Assembly (NCBI GenBank): GCA_034509495.1
Contig: CM067524.1
Coordinates: forward strand, 540,654-604,653
Origin: Acestrorhynchus altus
Taxonomy: Eukaryota; Chordata; Actinopteri; Characiformes; Acestrorhynchidae
Direction of reading: 5' to 3'
Length of the DNA: 64,000 bases
Shown here: positions 1 to 12,490 of the stretch, piece after piece
Position numbering within the stretch: the stretch's first letter is position 1
Layout of the letters: every line of letters begins with the position of its first letter
The notes under the pieces: model-generated
Seen by the model: the letters and a program-made list of their open reading frames with translations, nothing else
Told to the model about the DNA's origin: nothing
The model's database searches: none
Made by a program: the position numbers and the translations under genes

Positions 1-270
1 TCCAAACTCTTCAGAGATGGCTGTGTAACCTTTTCCAGCCTGAAGAACATCATCAGCTCTTCTTCTGAGCTCCTTAGAAATATCCTTTAATCATGATACA
101 CTTCCATAAACGTGTGAAGGGCCGAATTTGATAGATTTAATTAAGACAGGACACGCCCACTCACACCTGATTGGCTCCCCTTGATTGAACACACCTGACT
201 CTGATTCCACCTCCTACAGGTTCCTCACAGATGTCACACTGGATCCTCAGTAAATTAAGGATCAGAGGAA
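1..270 (-). mobile_element. Tc1/mariner-like transposase N-terminal remnant (cut by window edge)
   Basis: Read on the minus strand, about 10-90 encodes RRADDVLQAGKGYTAISEEF, which matches the first helix-turn-helix of Tc1-family transposases. The adjoining sequence up to about 270 has the look of the element's 5' end. No start-to-end frame remains. The rest lies outside the window. Confidence 0.6.
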
Positions 271-527
271 TATTTCTGTAACATTTAAAGCCAAATCTGC
301 TTCACATCAGGACTGAAACTGAAAGTTCATTATTACAATGACCCAGCTGCCCATCTCTCACTGCCTCTCAAACAGCTCCATCTAGTGGCTGATACTGCAC
401 ACTCACACTCAGGCATTTCTCTCTTCATCAAAGATTGGATTGATTAGTACTGGAACAGAAAATCTGTCTGTCTGTCTATCTATGTATCTATATGTCTGTC
501 CGTCCATCTGTCTTTTATATTAGTGTA

Positions 528-815
528 CACTATTAAGATTAGTATATAGTCTATATCTTATAGTATTAGTGTACTAACCTGATAAACCCACACTATTAAG
601 ATTAGTATATAGTCTATATCTTATAGTATTAGTGTACTAACCTGATTAACCCACACTATTAAGATTAGTATATAGTCTATATCTTATAGTATTAGTGTAC
701 TAACCTGATTAACCCACACTATTAAGATTAGTATATAGTCTATATCTTATAGTATTAGTGTACTAACCTGATTAACCCACACTATTAAGATTAGTATATA
801 GTCTATATCTTACAG
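528..815. repeat. 63-bp tandem repeat, about 4.6 copies
   Basis: Nearly identical units start with CACTATTAAG at 528, 591, 654, 717 and 780. AT-rich and non-coding. A (TCTG/TCTA)n patch precedes it at about 465-500. Confidence 0.95.
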
Positions 816-1380
816 TGTATATATATAAGTATGTTGTATCAAGGGTGTTAAAGAGTTTCTCCTACTTTCCAGGGATGACTTACTACTAGATTCTGATAAT
901 TTTTTATCCATTTTGGCCACAAATAGTTATATAGTGTTGGTTATTAATATGCACAAGCTCATTAACATATGGATTCTGGTTGGCTGCTGAAGGAGTGGTG
1001 TATAACCACACTGTTACACAGCAGAACTGCTGGGTGACTTTATAAATAGGAATGAAATGCAGAGCCAAACTTTTACTGTCATTTCATCAGGTTTCATTAA
1101 CCTGCAGCTTCATCTCAATAAAAAATGACCTGAAGCAAGTAAAAGTCTATAAATAACAGAAGCAGTGGTGTGAGGTAGTGTGCAGTAAGCGGAATCCGAC
1201 TGTACAGGGTAAGATCTGTGTTTATATAGTGTTTATATTTATACATTCTTCAGTCCTGCTCAGCTGGGGTTTCCTGTAGAGGAGCAGCGGCCCGAGGTGT
1301 AGATGACCTCAGCGTGTTTCCACGAGCCGGAGTAACTCCACTAACTCAGCTGGACATGATGTGATATGAACACACACTAT

Positions 1381-1383
<3 letters not shown>

Positions 1384-1455
<72 letters not shown>

Positions 1456-1532
1456 CACAGCCCCTGCCAGGTGGGCAGAAACTTGCTGAACCATCATCAG
1501 TTTCTCCTCATACAAACTATTCAGTTACCCCC

Positions 1533-1608
<76 letters not shown>
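1384..1608. repeat. Two (CA)n microsatellites
   Basis: (CA)n runs at 1384-1454 and 1535-1608 are separated by about 80 bases of unique sequence. Confidence 0.98.
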
Positions 1609-1610
<2 letters not shown>

Positions 1611-1780
1611 TCTCCACTGTACCTCCACTGGACTCACCAGGGCCTCCTTTATTTTCCATTTTCTGATTTATTGTTTTAGAAATATATATGGGTTCTAAAT
1701 GAGAAAGTTTGCATAAATGTTTCTATAGCAACTGAAACCATAATAAAACAGCATTTTCTATTCTGTTCCTATTCAGTACC

Positions 1781-1890
1781 CCTATCAGCCATAACATTAT
1801 GACTACCACAGAGCAGGTATGATGTGGGTGTTGGGTGATTCTCAGCACTGCAGTCACACTGACATGGTGGTGGTGTTTTAATAGACTAGA
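1781..1890. mobile_element. Fragment of the 'atcagccataacatta' TIR element
   Basis: Begins with CTATCAGCCATAACATTATG and continues with the CTCAGCACTGCAGTCACACT and GACATGGTGGTGGTG block. The same block occurs at 40.1 and 48.8 kb, so this is a truncated copy of one dispersed family. Confidence 0.7.
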
Positions 1891-1979
1891 ATAATAGATC
1901 CAGAAGAGCATTCTCTACAATGGATGAGAATTGTACCTGCATGTAATGATGATGGAGTCTTAAGTAGAACTTGTTTGGG

Positions 1980-2400
1980 TCGGTCAGTGATTTGAGCCAG
2001 ACATGGAGGTTTACCTTCCAAAAGGACAGTGACCCACAGCATTCTGGTTCAAGGGGAACCAGGTAAATGTCTTGGAATGGCTGATCCAAAGCCCAGACCT
2101 TAATCCAACTGAGAATCTGTGGTCAGACTTGAAGAATGTTGCTCACCAGTGGAAACATCTAACTTGAAGGTGCTGGAGTAGTTTTGTTTTGAAGAACAGA
2201 CAAAAATCCCAGATGCAGCTCATGGAGACTTATCCAAAGCGACTTGCAGCTGTAATTGCAGCAAAAGAGGGCTCTGCAAAGCACTGACTTTAGGGGGTGA
2301 AGAGTTGTGCTCACTGGTATTTTGTAGTTTGCTTCACAAATAAAAAAATGTTCACAGTTGTTGTCGTTACTTTCACAATTCAATGTATATTCTGGGGATT
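1980..2400 (+). mobile_element. Tc1-like transposase C-terminal remnant
   Basis: Contains the decayed signature of a Tc1 catalytic end: 'ccaaaaggacagtgaccc' (QKDSDP), then 'gcccagaccttaatccaa' (the region of SPDLNPIE), 'gagaatctgtggtcaga' (ENLWSD), and 'acttgcagctgtaattgcag' near the C-terminus. Frames are broken. A pyrimidine run follows at 2421-2460. Confidence 0.6.
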
Positions 2401-2724
2401 CAGAAGCCTATACCAAGAGTCTTCTCTCTCTCTCTTTCTCTCTCTCTCTCTTTCTCTCAGTTTACTGTATTTTCCTGACCCACTCTTCACCACCCGCCCC
2501 CACCCGGGACTCTGTATCAACACTCCGGAGCTTCCTTCTGCCTGTTCTTACCTCAGTAGCACCATGAGCTCATCAGGATGATGTAAAAGGAAGGAAGTGT
2601 CCAAAAGCTCACGTTCCCTGGGTGGGCCGAACTCTCCGCTGCACATCTGCTCTGTCCACTTAGAATGGACAGAACCCGGAACTTCAGTGAATTTTTATTT
2701 ACCATCAGTCACTATCAGTCACAC

Positions 2725-3182
2725 AGTTTGTCTCCTCCCTGTAGAAAAGAACTGCCAATAGAATAGGACTCTCTGAAGCAGATAAACTAACATGAACCTA
2801 TTAAGCTCCCCAGCACTGAGCTGTGGAGCAGTGGAACTGTGTTCTCTGGAAAGATGGAGCTCCATACAGAACTTTTTGGATGAGTTGGGGAGTTGGGATG
2901 AGGTGGGATAATCATCCAACATCCTGACCTCGCTAACACTCCTGTGGCTGAAGTATCATAGAATGTATTCAGATATTATGTGATTAATATTTCACAGGAA
3001 ATTACAGCACAGAAATATCATTCCAACATTTCCCGAATCGGAGTGGTCTGTCCTTCCGAGGGCATATAATCTTAAGATCGTAGGTGACTCATGTCCAGAG
3101 TTACGAGCATATGAAGAAAGGTTTAGAAACTCATCTTGTAAAGGAGTAGGTGTCCCAATACTTTTGTCAATATAGTGTATCT
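2725..3182 (-). mobile_element. MITE of the 'aaaagtattgggacacctg' family, minus strand
   Basis: The end at 3140-3180 is 'ggtgtcccaatacttttgtc', the reverse complement of the terminus seen at 31.87, 36.07 and 47.94 kb. The interior shares 'ctggaaagatggagctccat' and 'actgccaatagaatagga' with other copies. Non-coding and non-autonomous. Confidence 0.75.
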
Positions 3183-3189
3183 CAACTTT

Positions 3190-4040
3190 ATCAGCACCCT
3201 CCAACCCCACTTATCACTGGACAGTTTCTGATCATAGGGCCACTATGTTGTGGTTTGGTTGCTGGATGTTTCTCAGCACAGCAGTGAGACTGAGATGGTG
3301 GTCGAAACATGTCTTGGCTGTCTGACTACACCTGGAGTAAAAGGAAAACGGTGTAAATTACATTCTTTGCTGAAAGTCGGTTCCCTCCTGGAAAACCACA
3401 GTCTGCCTTCTGCCAAACCTCCAACGTTATCAGACGACATTCACAGATGTTTCTCAGGCAGAAGAGCCAAGGGCACTACCAAGGGAGAGTGATGGAGCAT
3501 CAGATGGACACCTGCTGGCAATTTAGAGTAACAGTGCTTCAGGTTGGTTCACGCTGGGGTTGATGATAAGAAGCCCCTGGTGGTCAGTCATTCATCTTCT
3601 ACTCCAGCTGCATTGAGGCAAAGCAGCCATTGATTGAAACTGGAATTTTTGAGAGAAAAACAAGATTCATGTATCCTGCCTTGAATCACTCCCCTCAAGG
3701 CTTCTGGTTTATGTATTTCAGAAGTTGCTGACTCACAAACTGGAACATGTGTGTCGTTCATGGCAACCCGGCGAGAGTGAAGTAAACAGAGTGGCTGAGT
3801 GGAGCAGGGGTCAAACCCATTAAAACCTGTCCTTCAAAGCCCAGTTTCACACTTCTGTTCAGTCACATCCGTCCATGTACACAGTTTTAACCACATATTA
3901 TTCAGAACTGATTCATCAAAACCCAAAAAGGGTTCATCAAAGTCAGTGCTTTGTGTTTAGAGATGAGAAGAGACAGACAGACAGAAGAGACAGAAGAGAC
4001 AGACAGAACCTCCAGTTTGTTTAAAAAGAATTTGACCGAG
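3190..4040. other. Gene-free stretch
   Basis: No splice-consistent coding segment was recognised. A weak trace of the CTCAGCA...GAGATGGTGGT block is visible at 3240-3305, otherwise the sequence appears unique. Confidence 0.5.
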
Positions 4041-4044
4041 AAAC

Positions 4045-5180
4045 TGGATCACTCGCCTATCTGGATCACTCCTCTTTAACCTCAGAGAAACTGGATCACT
4101 CCTCTTTAACCACAGTGAAACTGGATCACTCCTCTTTAACCTCAGAGAAACTGGATCACTCCTCTTTAACCACAGTGAAACTGGATCACTCCTCTTTAAC
4201 CTCAGAGAAACTGTATCACTCCTCTTTAATAACAGTGAAACTGGATCACTCCTCTTTAACCTCAGAGAAACTGGATCACTCCTCTTTAACCTCAGAGAAA
4301 CTGGATCACTCCTCTTTAACCAGAGTGAAACTGGATCACTCAACTTTAACCACAGTGAAACTGGATCACTCCTCTTTAACCACAGTGAAACTGGATCACT
4401 CCTCTTTAACCACAGTGAAACTGGATCACTCCCCTTTAACCACAGTGAAACTGGATCACTCCTCTTTAACCTCAGAGAAACTGGATCACTCCTCTTTAAC
4501 CACAGTGAAACTGGATCACTCCTCTTTAACCAGAGTGAAACTGGATCACTCGACTTTAACCACAGTGAAACTGGATCACTCCTCTTTAACCACAGTGAAA
4601 CTGGATCACTCCTCTTTAACCAGAGTGAAACTGGATCACTCGACTTTAACCACAGTGAAACTGGATCACTCCTCTTTAACCTCAGTGATACTGGATCACT
4701 CCTGTTTAACCAGAGTGAAACTGGATCACTCGACTTTAACCACAGAGAAACTGGATCACTCCTCTTTAATCACAGAGAAACTGGATCACTCCTCTTTAAT
4801 CACAGTGAAACTGGATCACTCCTCTTTAACCAGAGTGAAACTGGATCACTCGACTTTAACCACAGTGAAACTGGATCACTCCTCTTTAACCACAGTGAAA
4901 CTGGATCACTCGTCTTTAACCTCAGAGAAACTGGATCACTCCTCTTTAATCACAGAGAAACTGGATCACCCCTCTTTAATCACAGTGAAACTGTATCACT
5001 CCTCTTTAACCTCAGAGAAACTGGATCACCCCTCTTTAATCACAGAGAAACTGTATCACTCCTCTTTAACCGTAGTGAAACTGGATCACTCCTCTTTAAC
5101 TGCAGTGAAACTGTATCACTCCTCTTTAACCTCAGAGAAACTGTATCACTCCTCTTTAACCAGAGTGAAACTTGATCAGT
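4045..5180. repeat. 30-bp minisatellite, about 37 copies
   Basis: The unit contains AAACTGGATCACTCCTCTTT plus a variable 10 bases (AACCACAGTG, AACCTCAGAG, AACCAGAGTG and similar). The period is exactly 30 bp, so both strands stay open by arithmetic. The + frame 4115-5275 reads as a repeated decapeptide such as VKLDHSSLTT. There is no signal peptide, splice context or known domain, so I treat it as satellite DNA, not a gene. Confidence 0.95.
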
Positions 5181-5850
5181 TTCTTTTTCATAGAGTATTG
5201 TCCTGGATCAGTTTTGTTATGGTCAGTGATATCTTTACCAATTTTGGACTTTGGACATTTTTGTTTGTGAAGTAAATGATGGTCTTTGTTGGAGACTGAA
5301 TGGCCTCCCTTATTATTTATTAATGTTGTCCTTCTTGATGTAACATTAATTTAATCCTTTCATAATAAACTGATCGTCTGCTCCTTATACTCATTATTAG
5401 AACATGCATGATGTTTCATTGTTTAGGATGTCGTTATGAAGCTGCAGAGAAGCTGGCCGAGTGGAGAATGTCTTTATGTTATGTCTTTATCAGGTGGATG
5501 AGTAATAATCATGTAGATGAAAGGTTATGAAGTGTTTGATCATCAGTACAGCCTGTAGTGTTATGTTCAGAGGCCAGTAGAGGTCAGGCTCGCCTCTCTC
5601 TGTAGAAGAGTGTAGAACTCAGCAGTGACAGAAAGAATGAGAACATGTCTGACTGTTACACTCATTTGTTCACTGCTCACCATTTTACAGCATATATGAC
5701 ATATATGATATGTTTTGCTGTAATATATCATTCTGTTTTGTGGGATCATTTATTCACTTATTCACACAGAAAAGCACAAAATTATTATTGCAGCCAAATG
5801 TAAATGAATCAATTGACTTTAAATACAGTACATTTGTAGTACATTGTCAT

Positions 5851-5902
<52 letters not shown>

Positions 5903-6000
5903 TTTTACATTAGTGCAGCTTTTCATTGATTAGAATTTGAATATATATATATTATATTGTTTCACAGAAGTATATTATGATAAACACTCATCATCCAAAA
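5181..6000. repeat. Gene-free stretch with (TAA)n microsatellite
   Basis: Unique AT-rich sequence with a (TAA)n run at 5853-5899 and a short (TA)n at 5941-5955. Nothing gene-like was recognised. Confidence 0.7.
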
Positions 6001-6001
6001 T

Positions 6002-6652
6002 CAATCATCTGCAATGGTGTCATACCAGACTGTCCTCGAGTCTCTCAGAATGGCAGCAATCATCTTAAGTGACATGTCCCACTTTTGTCTTGGAGGTGAC
6101 ATCATCTCATGTCCAGAAGGTCTGGTGTGATGGTGTGAGTGCAGTTTTGTACAATGTCAGATCACTTTAGTTCTTCATTACAGACAATTTAACAGACCAG
6201 CGTTACGTTAATGAGGTTCTGCAACCAGTGGTTCTACCTTTTCTGAACACACACTCTGGTGCTCTATTCCAACAGGACGACGCTCGTCCACACACTGCTG
6301 CCGTCTCAAGATCTCACCTTCAAGACACAGATACTACGCCGTGGTCGGTCTCATCTCCAGACCTGTCCCTGATTGAAAATGCGTGGACGCTATTGGACGC
6401 TCTATCAACACTCCACCCCTACCACACCATCTGCAGAACTGAGTGAGAACATTCAAGCTGCATGGGATGGATCATCACAGGACACCATTAGGAACCTCTA
6501 CACCTCCATGCAGAGACGTCTGGCGTGTTGCGTTAAACCCAACGCCGTACTGAGAGACACCACTTCTGTATGAGTAGATCAATAAATATTGATCAGATCA
6601 GACTACAGTTATCATCAGTTATTGATCCTGATCACCTTCATCTTCCTTCACA
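6002..6652 (+). mobile_element. Tc1-like remnant, family A (copy 1)
   Basis: Encodes the catalytic C-terminal half of a Tc1-type transposase: LPFLNTHSGALFQQDDARPH, holding the second acidic residue, and SSPDLSLIENAW, holding the third. It ends in MQRRLACC...LRDTTSV. The N-terminal half is missing and one frame change occurs near 6440. It ends with the same 60-base tail (AGTAGATCAATAAATATTGA onward) as the copies at 15.73 and 32.7 kb. Confidence 0.85.
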
Positions 6653-6689
6653 ACAGAACTGCAGTCACACACTTCATACCGGGGGAATT

Positions 6690-6800
6690 GCTGTGTATAT
6701 ACACCATGTATACTCTGTGTATTGCTGCACAGTGTTCCCTGGACAGTAGAGACATCCTAGATTTTAGAAGAAACAGCGAGCAGGTGTCTGTCCCAGGTCT
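6690..6800 (-). mobile_element. Fragment of the 'gggacacctg' MITE family
   Basis: 'ttccctggacagtagagac' and 'ttttagaagaaacagcgag' followed by CAGGTGTC match the terminal part of the minus-oriented copies at 2.7 and 44.9 kb. The outer end is lost. Confidence 0.55.
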
Positions 6801-6929
6801 CAGCCTTCGAACTAGAAGCCCGAAACTCCACAGTGGTGAAGAGATGTGGAGGGTTCATATGGACAGGAGGAGGAGCTACAGGACCTTTTGGAGATGTTTA
6901 ATAACTCCATCAGGAGTGCTCTCAGTTTA

Positions 6930-7815
6930 ATCAGGTTTTGTAAACTTTTCAAAGAGGAATTATATCTCCATTCATCAAAAGTCACTCATGGCTGTCTTGC
7001 ATTTCTATTGTTGGGTTATTAGTTCTTCCTTCAGGCCTGGGAGAGTTCTCCTGCTTTGGCTGGAGAACAATAGAAAATCTTTAATAGAGCCTCGCGGTGT
7101 TTGATGTGGGTCAGTCTGCGGCCACTCCTGTCCTCACAGCCATCTATGCTCCTCAAATGCAAACCGACTCCGCTTGACCATTAACAGCCTGCTCATGAAT
7201 AGAGCTCCAGCTTTCTTTTCATCGTCTGGGTGGTGACCTCAAAGCAAAGCCAGGGTTCTAACAGCACTGGAAACCCATCACCGCTCCAGGATTTAGTTCT
7301 GACCACCTGGGCGGCTCTGCTGCCTGTTCTTCACTGAACTGGTTTAGGCCCGTCTGGGTTTGAGGTTTTCTAGGAAAATACACAAAAGACTGAAAACAGA
7401 TCGGTCTTCTGCAGGGACACATTTTTAAGATGAGACTGAGTGTTAGAGTTGTTATGAGGGAGGTGAGTTGGAGCTGTTAAATGGAGCAGTTAGATGGAGG
7501 TGAAGGTGTTTGATATAAATGGAGCTGGTTGATGAAGATTGGGCAGGTAGACAAAGGTGGAGCTGTTAAATGTAGGTGGAACTGTTAGAGGGAGGTGGAC
7601 CTGTAAGATGGAGGTGTTGTTGAATGTAGGTGAAGCTTTTAGATGTAGGTTGAGTAATTAGATGAAGGTGGAGCTGGTAGAAGATTGTGGAGCTTTTAGA
7701 TGGAGATGGGTACATTAGAAGCAGCTGGAGCTGTTTGATGAAGGTGGAGCTGTTAGCAGGAGGTGAAGCAGAACTCCTCACTGAGCTGTCTGTGTGGATG
7801 TCTGGACCATCACTC
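6930..7815. other. Gene-free stretch with degenerate GGAGGTGGAGCTGTTAGATG-type repeats
   Basis: 6930-7430 is unique. 7430-7780 is a loose tandem array of about 20-25 bp units of the type 'gatggaggtggagctgtta'. No gene recognised. Confidence 0.6.

Positions 7816-7890
<75 letters not shown>
7816..7890. repeat. (CA)n microsatellite
   Basis: Uninterrupted CA dinucleotide run of about 75 bases. Confidence 0.98.
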
Positions 7891-7893
<3 letters not shown>

Positions 7894-8479
7894 CCGCCTG
7901 TCTCTCTGAGGTTGTGGAAATGTGGAGAAACAGCCGACAGTAAAGCAGACATAATGACTTTGAGTGATGAATGTTTTGATTAGAAAGGAGATATTTCAGC
8001 CGAACTGTCGTTCCTGCTCAGAACCGGCATCAGAAGTAAACGCGGAGCAAAATTTATCCAAGAGAAAGAATGAAGATGGAAAAAAGAGGGAAAAACCTTC
8101 TGCAGAGCCAAGGCCTCCAAAACCACCTTTCAGTCATTGCTTTCAGTCTTCAGTTATTACTGTTGTTTTCTATTGACTCAGTTCAGCTCTCGTATTTATT
8201 TAAATATCATTACTGTCACATAATCAATTACACAGTTATACACTAACATAACATATTCGACTCTAATCATTATTCTTTATGAACACGTTCAAGTCTGTCT
8301 GTTCCTGTTATAAGTGTTCAGCAAAACTGTAGGTACAATAATAACCGTATAACTTCACAATAATGGAATGTTCATAATCATATAGACTGTCGTAGCGTTA
8401 CATAGTTTTTGGTGACATAAATACACTTTGTTTATAATCACAGTGTTCATAACTGCATTTATTGTTCATTATCATATAG

Positions 8480-9096
8480 GATATAACCACAAATAGTGTT
8501 CATAACCATATAGTCAGTGTTCATAACTGTACACGGTGTTCAAAACCACATTTATTGTTCATTATTATATATGTTATAACCATACACAGTGTTCATAACC
8601 ATACACAGTGTTCATAACCATACACAGTGTTCATAACCAAAAACAGTGTTCATAACCAAAAACAGTGTTCATAACCAAAAACAGTGTTCATGAACATACA
8701 CAGTGTTCATAAACATACACAGTGTTCATGAACATGCACAGTGTTCAAACCAAAAACAGTGTTCATGAACATACAGTGTTCATAAACATACAGTGTTAAT
8801 AAACATACACAGTGTTCATAAACATACACATTGTTCATAAACATACACAGTGTTCGTGAACATACACAGTGATCATAACCATACACAGTGTTCATAAACA
8901 TACACAGTGTTCATAAACATACAGTGTTCATAAACATACACAGTGTTCATGAACATACACACTGTTCATAAACATACAGTGTTCATAAACATACACACTG
9001 TTCATAAACATACACACTGTTCATAAACATACAGTGTTCATAAACATACACAGTGTTCATAAACATACACAGTGTTCATAAACATACACAGTTATT
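8480..9096. repeat. ~19-20-bp minisatellite (ACACAGTGTTCATAAACAT)
   Basis: About 30 imperfect copies of ACACAGTGTTCATAAACAT or CATACACAGTGTTCATAACC. Looser copies extend upstream to about 8400. Non-coding. Confidence 0.93.
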
Positions 9097-9659
9097 TATC
9101 ATGTATGAAGTTGGTTGAAGTTAAATTTCAGTGGTAAAAAATTATGAATTATTGATGAACGATGAGGTAAAAAATTACATATGCACTTGTGGCTTGTGAG
9201 GTTTGGTTTTGTGGGTTTCCTTCAGGTCCTGGACGTGTTGGAATCTCACTTTTTCCCCTCCGTAATCTTTCATCTGTGAAAATTCCCGGGCAACATTGTC
9301 AGGACAGGGTGTCTACCGAGAACGCCTGTGGGGTACGGGCACGTTCCTACACGCCAGTGTGTATTAGCACAAGAATTTGGCACAGAAAAACACCTCCTCC
9401 GGTCAAACACACACCAACCGACCACATCACTATCACACCAGCAGCACGGATCTTAACCCTTTAAAGGCTGGACCATCAAATACCCGCCTGAAATGTTTAA
9501 CTCTTCCAGCCTGGAGGACGTATTTGACCATCTGATGTGTTGCTGTAAGCACCATGTGACTCACTGGCCAAATCATTAGCACATCCAAAAGGAGCCGCTG
9601 GAATGGACTGAATGTAATGACGATCTGTGTTATTGATTCCAATTATAGATTAAAGGATG

Positions 9660-10335
9660 AGTTTATCACTGAAAGGAAGCTCTAGGCCAAGGAAGTGCTG
9701 CAGTCTGGCGGAGACATTCCTGGGACACCCTTGCTCTGTGTGGGATCATTATCCAGCTGAAAAATGCCAGGTGGAAGTCCAATCTTGAGGGGTGATACAT
9801 GTCCGCAGGATGTCCTACACATATCGCGGAGCTGCTAGTGTCCCTCATATCACTACTAGGGGTCAGCAATCTGTTGTATGAAATGCTCCCTAGATCATCA
9901 CACCAGCAGTTAGCGCAGTGTGTCGTCAGATTCCAAGCAGAACCTGGATTTTTCACTGAATATGATACCACTGCAAATAAAGGCGAGGGTGGCTTTGTTC
10001 ACCCTGCTTCTCAGTCCAATGATGGCCCTCTCGAAGTCCGTCAACTTGGTAAAATGTCTTCGAGTGAGCAGTAGAGGAGTGTCTGGCAGGCAACAATCTC
10101 TCACCAAGAGGTACACTACCCAAAAGAAGCCTCTTTATAGGGCAGTGGGGGAGAATAATCAGACCACATCTGTAATCATTTACATATCTGACTCGGACAC
10201 ACCTGCTTTTGAGTTTTGGAGTAATTCTGTCTGGGTTCAGCGTTGATGATCACCATCTTCCTCTGACTGAATGTTAGTATAGATGAGCTTAATGGTCTCT
10301 ATCTGATTTTTCTTTTGCTGAACTATCACTTTAAA
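9660..10335 (-). mobile_element. Tc1-like remnant, family C, internally deleted
   Basis: On the minus strand, LTDFERAIIGLRS (transposase N-terminus) runs straight into IIFSEKSRFCLESDDTLR (the catalytic-core region holding the first acidic residue). The intervening DNA-binding region is gone. Further on, IPHRARVSQECLRQTAALPW followed by decayed sequence corresponds to the second acidic residue region. It is a dead copy with deletions and frame breaks. Confidence 0.8.
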
Positions 10336-10536
10336 CCCGATCTCCTTCCAGCACAGAGGACATTCCACAGGTATCCTGACCTGGGGGGCTGACAGTGTGT
10401 ATGTGTGTAGGGGTCTCCAGGGCCATATCTGTCAGTGGGGTAAATGAGGCTTAAAATGAATTTTTTACATTCTTCTTTCCCTCTCAGTAGCCATTCTCCC
10501 TGGAGCACTTGTCATGGCCCACATCATGCATGAGAA

Positions 10537-10563
10537 TGTGTGTGTGTGTGTGTGTGTGTGTGT
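10537..10563. repeat. (TG)n microsatellite
   Basis: Short TG run of about 27 bases. Confidence 0.95.
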
Positions 10564-10689
10564 GACATCAGTGTGTGATGCTTCAGTAGGGGTTTAACAC
10601 AAACCAGGCAGTCAGAGTCAGACAGCAGCACCACAGCACAGGAGGAGGGCGTCAATGGAAGAGATTAGATTAGTGTGTGAAGTGTGAGC

Positions 10690-11500
10690 ATGAAGTTTAG
10701 AAAGTGAAAACCATCTACCAGTCTGACAGTCGTTATGCAGAGGGTCTTACATTTTCTTCAAGCCCACTCAGATACAATAAAGATCTGATCTCTGGTTTCT
10801 ATGATGGAGAGATCTCCAGACCCTGCTGCAGCAAAGCAGCTCCAAACCTTCACACTTCCACCACCATGTTCACAGCTGCTATGAGGATCCTCTGCTCAAA
10901 TGCTGTGTTTGATTGGAGTCAAACATGTCTTCTGTGACTTTGAACTTTGGATTCATATGTCTGAAGCAAATTTTTCCAGAAGTCCTGCTCTTTGTCTAGA
11001 TGTTCTCTGGAGAACTTTAGTCTTGCTCTGATGTTTTTAAGGGTTTCTTCCTTAAACACCTCCCATGAAGATCAAACTGGTTAGGATTGTTGGATCTTCT
11101 TTACTCAACTTGTGGTTCTGCTCTTGGGCTGAACTTGCTAGGATGGTCTGATCTGGTCATGTGGGCAGTTGTTTTAAATGTTCTCCACTGGGCAATGATG
11201 TTCCGGACAGTGGAACAGTTCATTTCTAATTGTTATGAGATCTTTTTAAATCCCTTCTCATCTGCATCTACAACCTTCTTTCTGAAGGCATCAGAGAGCT
11301 CTTTGGATCTGACCACAGTGATCCCACTCACTTCAACAATAAGGAGCAAACCAGACTAATGTCTGAGGTTTAAATAACATATGTTACATATGTTTAAATT
11401 GGTCAAAGTCAAACGTTCTCATGACTGTAACTATTACTTTGAATGTTCCTCTGATATATTTTGATTATTGTACAGCACGAGTCCAAACATCCAAGCTTCT
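10690..11500 (-). mobile_element. Tc1-like remnant, family B (copy 1)
   Basis: On the minus strand, 11280-11330 encodes ELSDAFRKKVVDADE. Then 'actgtccggaacatcatt', 'tggagaacatttaaaacaac' and 'aagttcagcccaagagcaga' follow, and near 10990 'gagcaggacttctggaaaaa'. Near 10860 'aacatggtggtggaagtgtg' marks the catalytic core. Several frameshifts and deletions are present. The same family recurs at 34.38 kb (+) and 50.2 kb (-). Confidence 0.85.
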
Positions 11501-11990
11501 CCTCAGAGCAGCCCCGGTTTGGAGTGAGTCCACTTTCAGTCAGGTGAGTCCAGACTTTTGACCAGAATGTTAGAAGGAAAAGTTCCATTGGCCAGTAGTT
11601 CAGACAGAGTGTGTTGGCTAAACTCTACCATTCAAAACAGAAAGGCATTGGTCAACACTGTCCAGTTCGTTCCAGCAGCTCTGATCTCAAGGCTCGCTGG
11701 TGCCTTATTGTAATTGCAAAGAAGTGGCTACGATGGCTAATCCTCTGTGATTATTCTGGTCACAGCAGCAGTGGAAAAGAGACTGACTGTGAGAGAGGCT
11801 GATTCTTGGCTCAGTGAGGGAGTGAGAGTCGTTCTGATGAAGAAATTTAGAGGAAGAAGATTCAGACAGAAATCCAACCTCCTGATGCCTCCAGGATCAG
11901 CAGGACATTTAAAGAGGAGTTGAAATGAATGGATGAAACGTGTCAGTGGTGGGACTTTATATGGTTACTCTAGTAAAAGTATTAACTGGG
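11500..11990. other. Gene-free stretch
   Basis: Sequence after the Tc1 remnant with no open gene, no splice-supported exon and no clear tandem repeat. Confidence 0.45.
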
Positions 11991-12490
11991 TTTAGGATTA
12001 AGGATTTTGGGAGGACTGGGTTGGGGGTTGGGTTGGGGTTAGGGTTGGGTTTTATCATGGGTTACTTTTAGGACTGGGATGCTGATTAGGTTTGGATTAG
12101 GTCTAAGAATGTGTTAACATATTTGAGTTGAGGTTAGAATTGGATTGTAGTTGGGATTAGTTTATGGGATTAATTTAACCTTGAGTTTGGATGATTGAGT
12201 TGATTGAGATGATTGAGTTGTATTTGGTGTTAGGTTTGGGTTAGGATTAAGGTTTATTTGAAATTAGGTTTGGGATACAGGAAAAAGAGGGATGGGGTTA
12301 GAGTTCAGTTTCAGTTTTTGGGTTGTTATAATTGGGTTTGAGTTAGGACCGTTTTTTATGATTGGGTTTGAGATAGGGCTGATTTGTAAAGGTTGGGTTT
12401 GAGTTAAGACTGGGTTGTTAGGATTGGGTTTGAGTTAAGACTGGGTTGTTAGGATTGGGTTTGAGTTAGTTTGAGTTTGAGTTTGGGTTG
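11990..12490. repeat. Telomere-like G/T-rich degenerate repeat
   Basis: Dense in GGGTTTGAGTTAGGA, GGTTAGGATT and TTGGGTTTAGG words, with a ~38-bp duplicate at 12390-12460. It resembles a decayed interstitial telomeric or TTAGG-rich minisatellite. Exact TTAGGG arrays are absent. Confidence 0.7.

Noticed and set aside
1366..1698. Open frames made of Thr-His or Cys-Val repeats (also at 7.6-7.9, 19.5-19.9, 28.5-28.8, 29.6 and 34.8 kb)
   Set aside because: Translations of (CA)n/(TG)n microsatellites.
4115..5275. 386-codon open frame on + (and 128 codons on -)
   Set aside because: Both are produced by a 30-bp tandem array whose period is a multiple of three; no domain, signal peptide or splice context.
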